Assembly: GCA_017885385.1 (NCBI GenBank)
Contig: JAFNGF010000228.1
Location: forward strand, 1 to 5,453
Length of the DNA stretch: 5,453 bases
Direction: 5' to 3'
DNA from: Planctomycetota bacterium
GTDB taxonomy: Bacteria > Planctomycetota > Phycisphaerae > Sedimentisphaerales > Anaerobacaceae
The position numbers and the translations under genes were made by a program. Under the pieces are notes generated by a model. The model had not been told where the DNA came from and did no database searches. It saw nothing but the letters and a program-made list of their open reading frames with translations. This document shows, piece by piece, positions 5,452-5,453 of this stretch (position 1 is the first letter of the stretch; each line of letters starts with the position of its first letter).

Positions 5452-5453
5452 CT

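Overview
The window looks like bacterial chromosome. All supported genes lie on the minus strand. The core is a two-component signalling pair: a very large soluble histidine kinase with seven tandem PAS domains (1528-4869) and, 14 bases downstream, a NarL/FixJ-type response regulator (860-1513). Upstream of the kinase is a small single-domain cupin (5047-5382). The left edge holds a strong ribosome binding site and a twin-arginine leader whose frame breaks after 19 codons (1-109). The mix of multi-PAS HisKA_3 kinases, NarL-type partners and an SRRSFI-type twin-arginine leader would fit a Planctomycetota (Phycisphaerae-like) or deltaproteobacterial-type environmental genome. That is family-level inference from memory; no marker gene is present to settle it.

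Layout, left to right. Bases 1-109 carry the broken twin-arginine leader, with its Shine-Dalgarno in the loop of a small hairpin at 111-130. Bases 110-859 form a gap of about 750 bases with no convincing gene. It holds a structured, repeat-bearing segment at 336-455 (three copies of a TGCCARTCCC-like motif, one inverted, able to form mutually exclusive stems), a pair of near-identical 18-base direct repeats at 576-593 and 620-637, and a weak hairpin at 813-829. Bases 860-4869 carry the regulator and kinase. Bases 4870-5046 carry a plausible sigma-70-type promoter with an upstream A-tract and a leader of roughly 110 bases with a short direct repeat. Bases 5047-5382 are the cupin. A perfect 8-base-pair palindrome lies at 5433-5451 at the right edge.

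How the parts work together. The kinase has no visible membrane segment, so it probably senses an intracellular or redox-type signal through its PAS array. It would autophosphorylate at His917 and pass the phosphoryl group to Asp55 of the adjacent regulator, which has a LuxR-type DNA-binding domain. The pair is almost certainly co-transcribed. The cupin may be read through into the kinase, since no terminator is visible between them, but the kinase also appears to have its own promoter, so a functional link is only suggested. No clearly new biological system is visible. The items most worth following are the structured repeat segment at 336-455, the cysteine/histidine cluster in the first PAS domain, and the decayed twin-arginine gene start.
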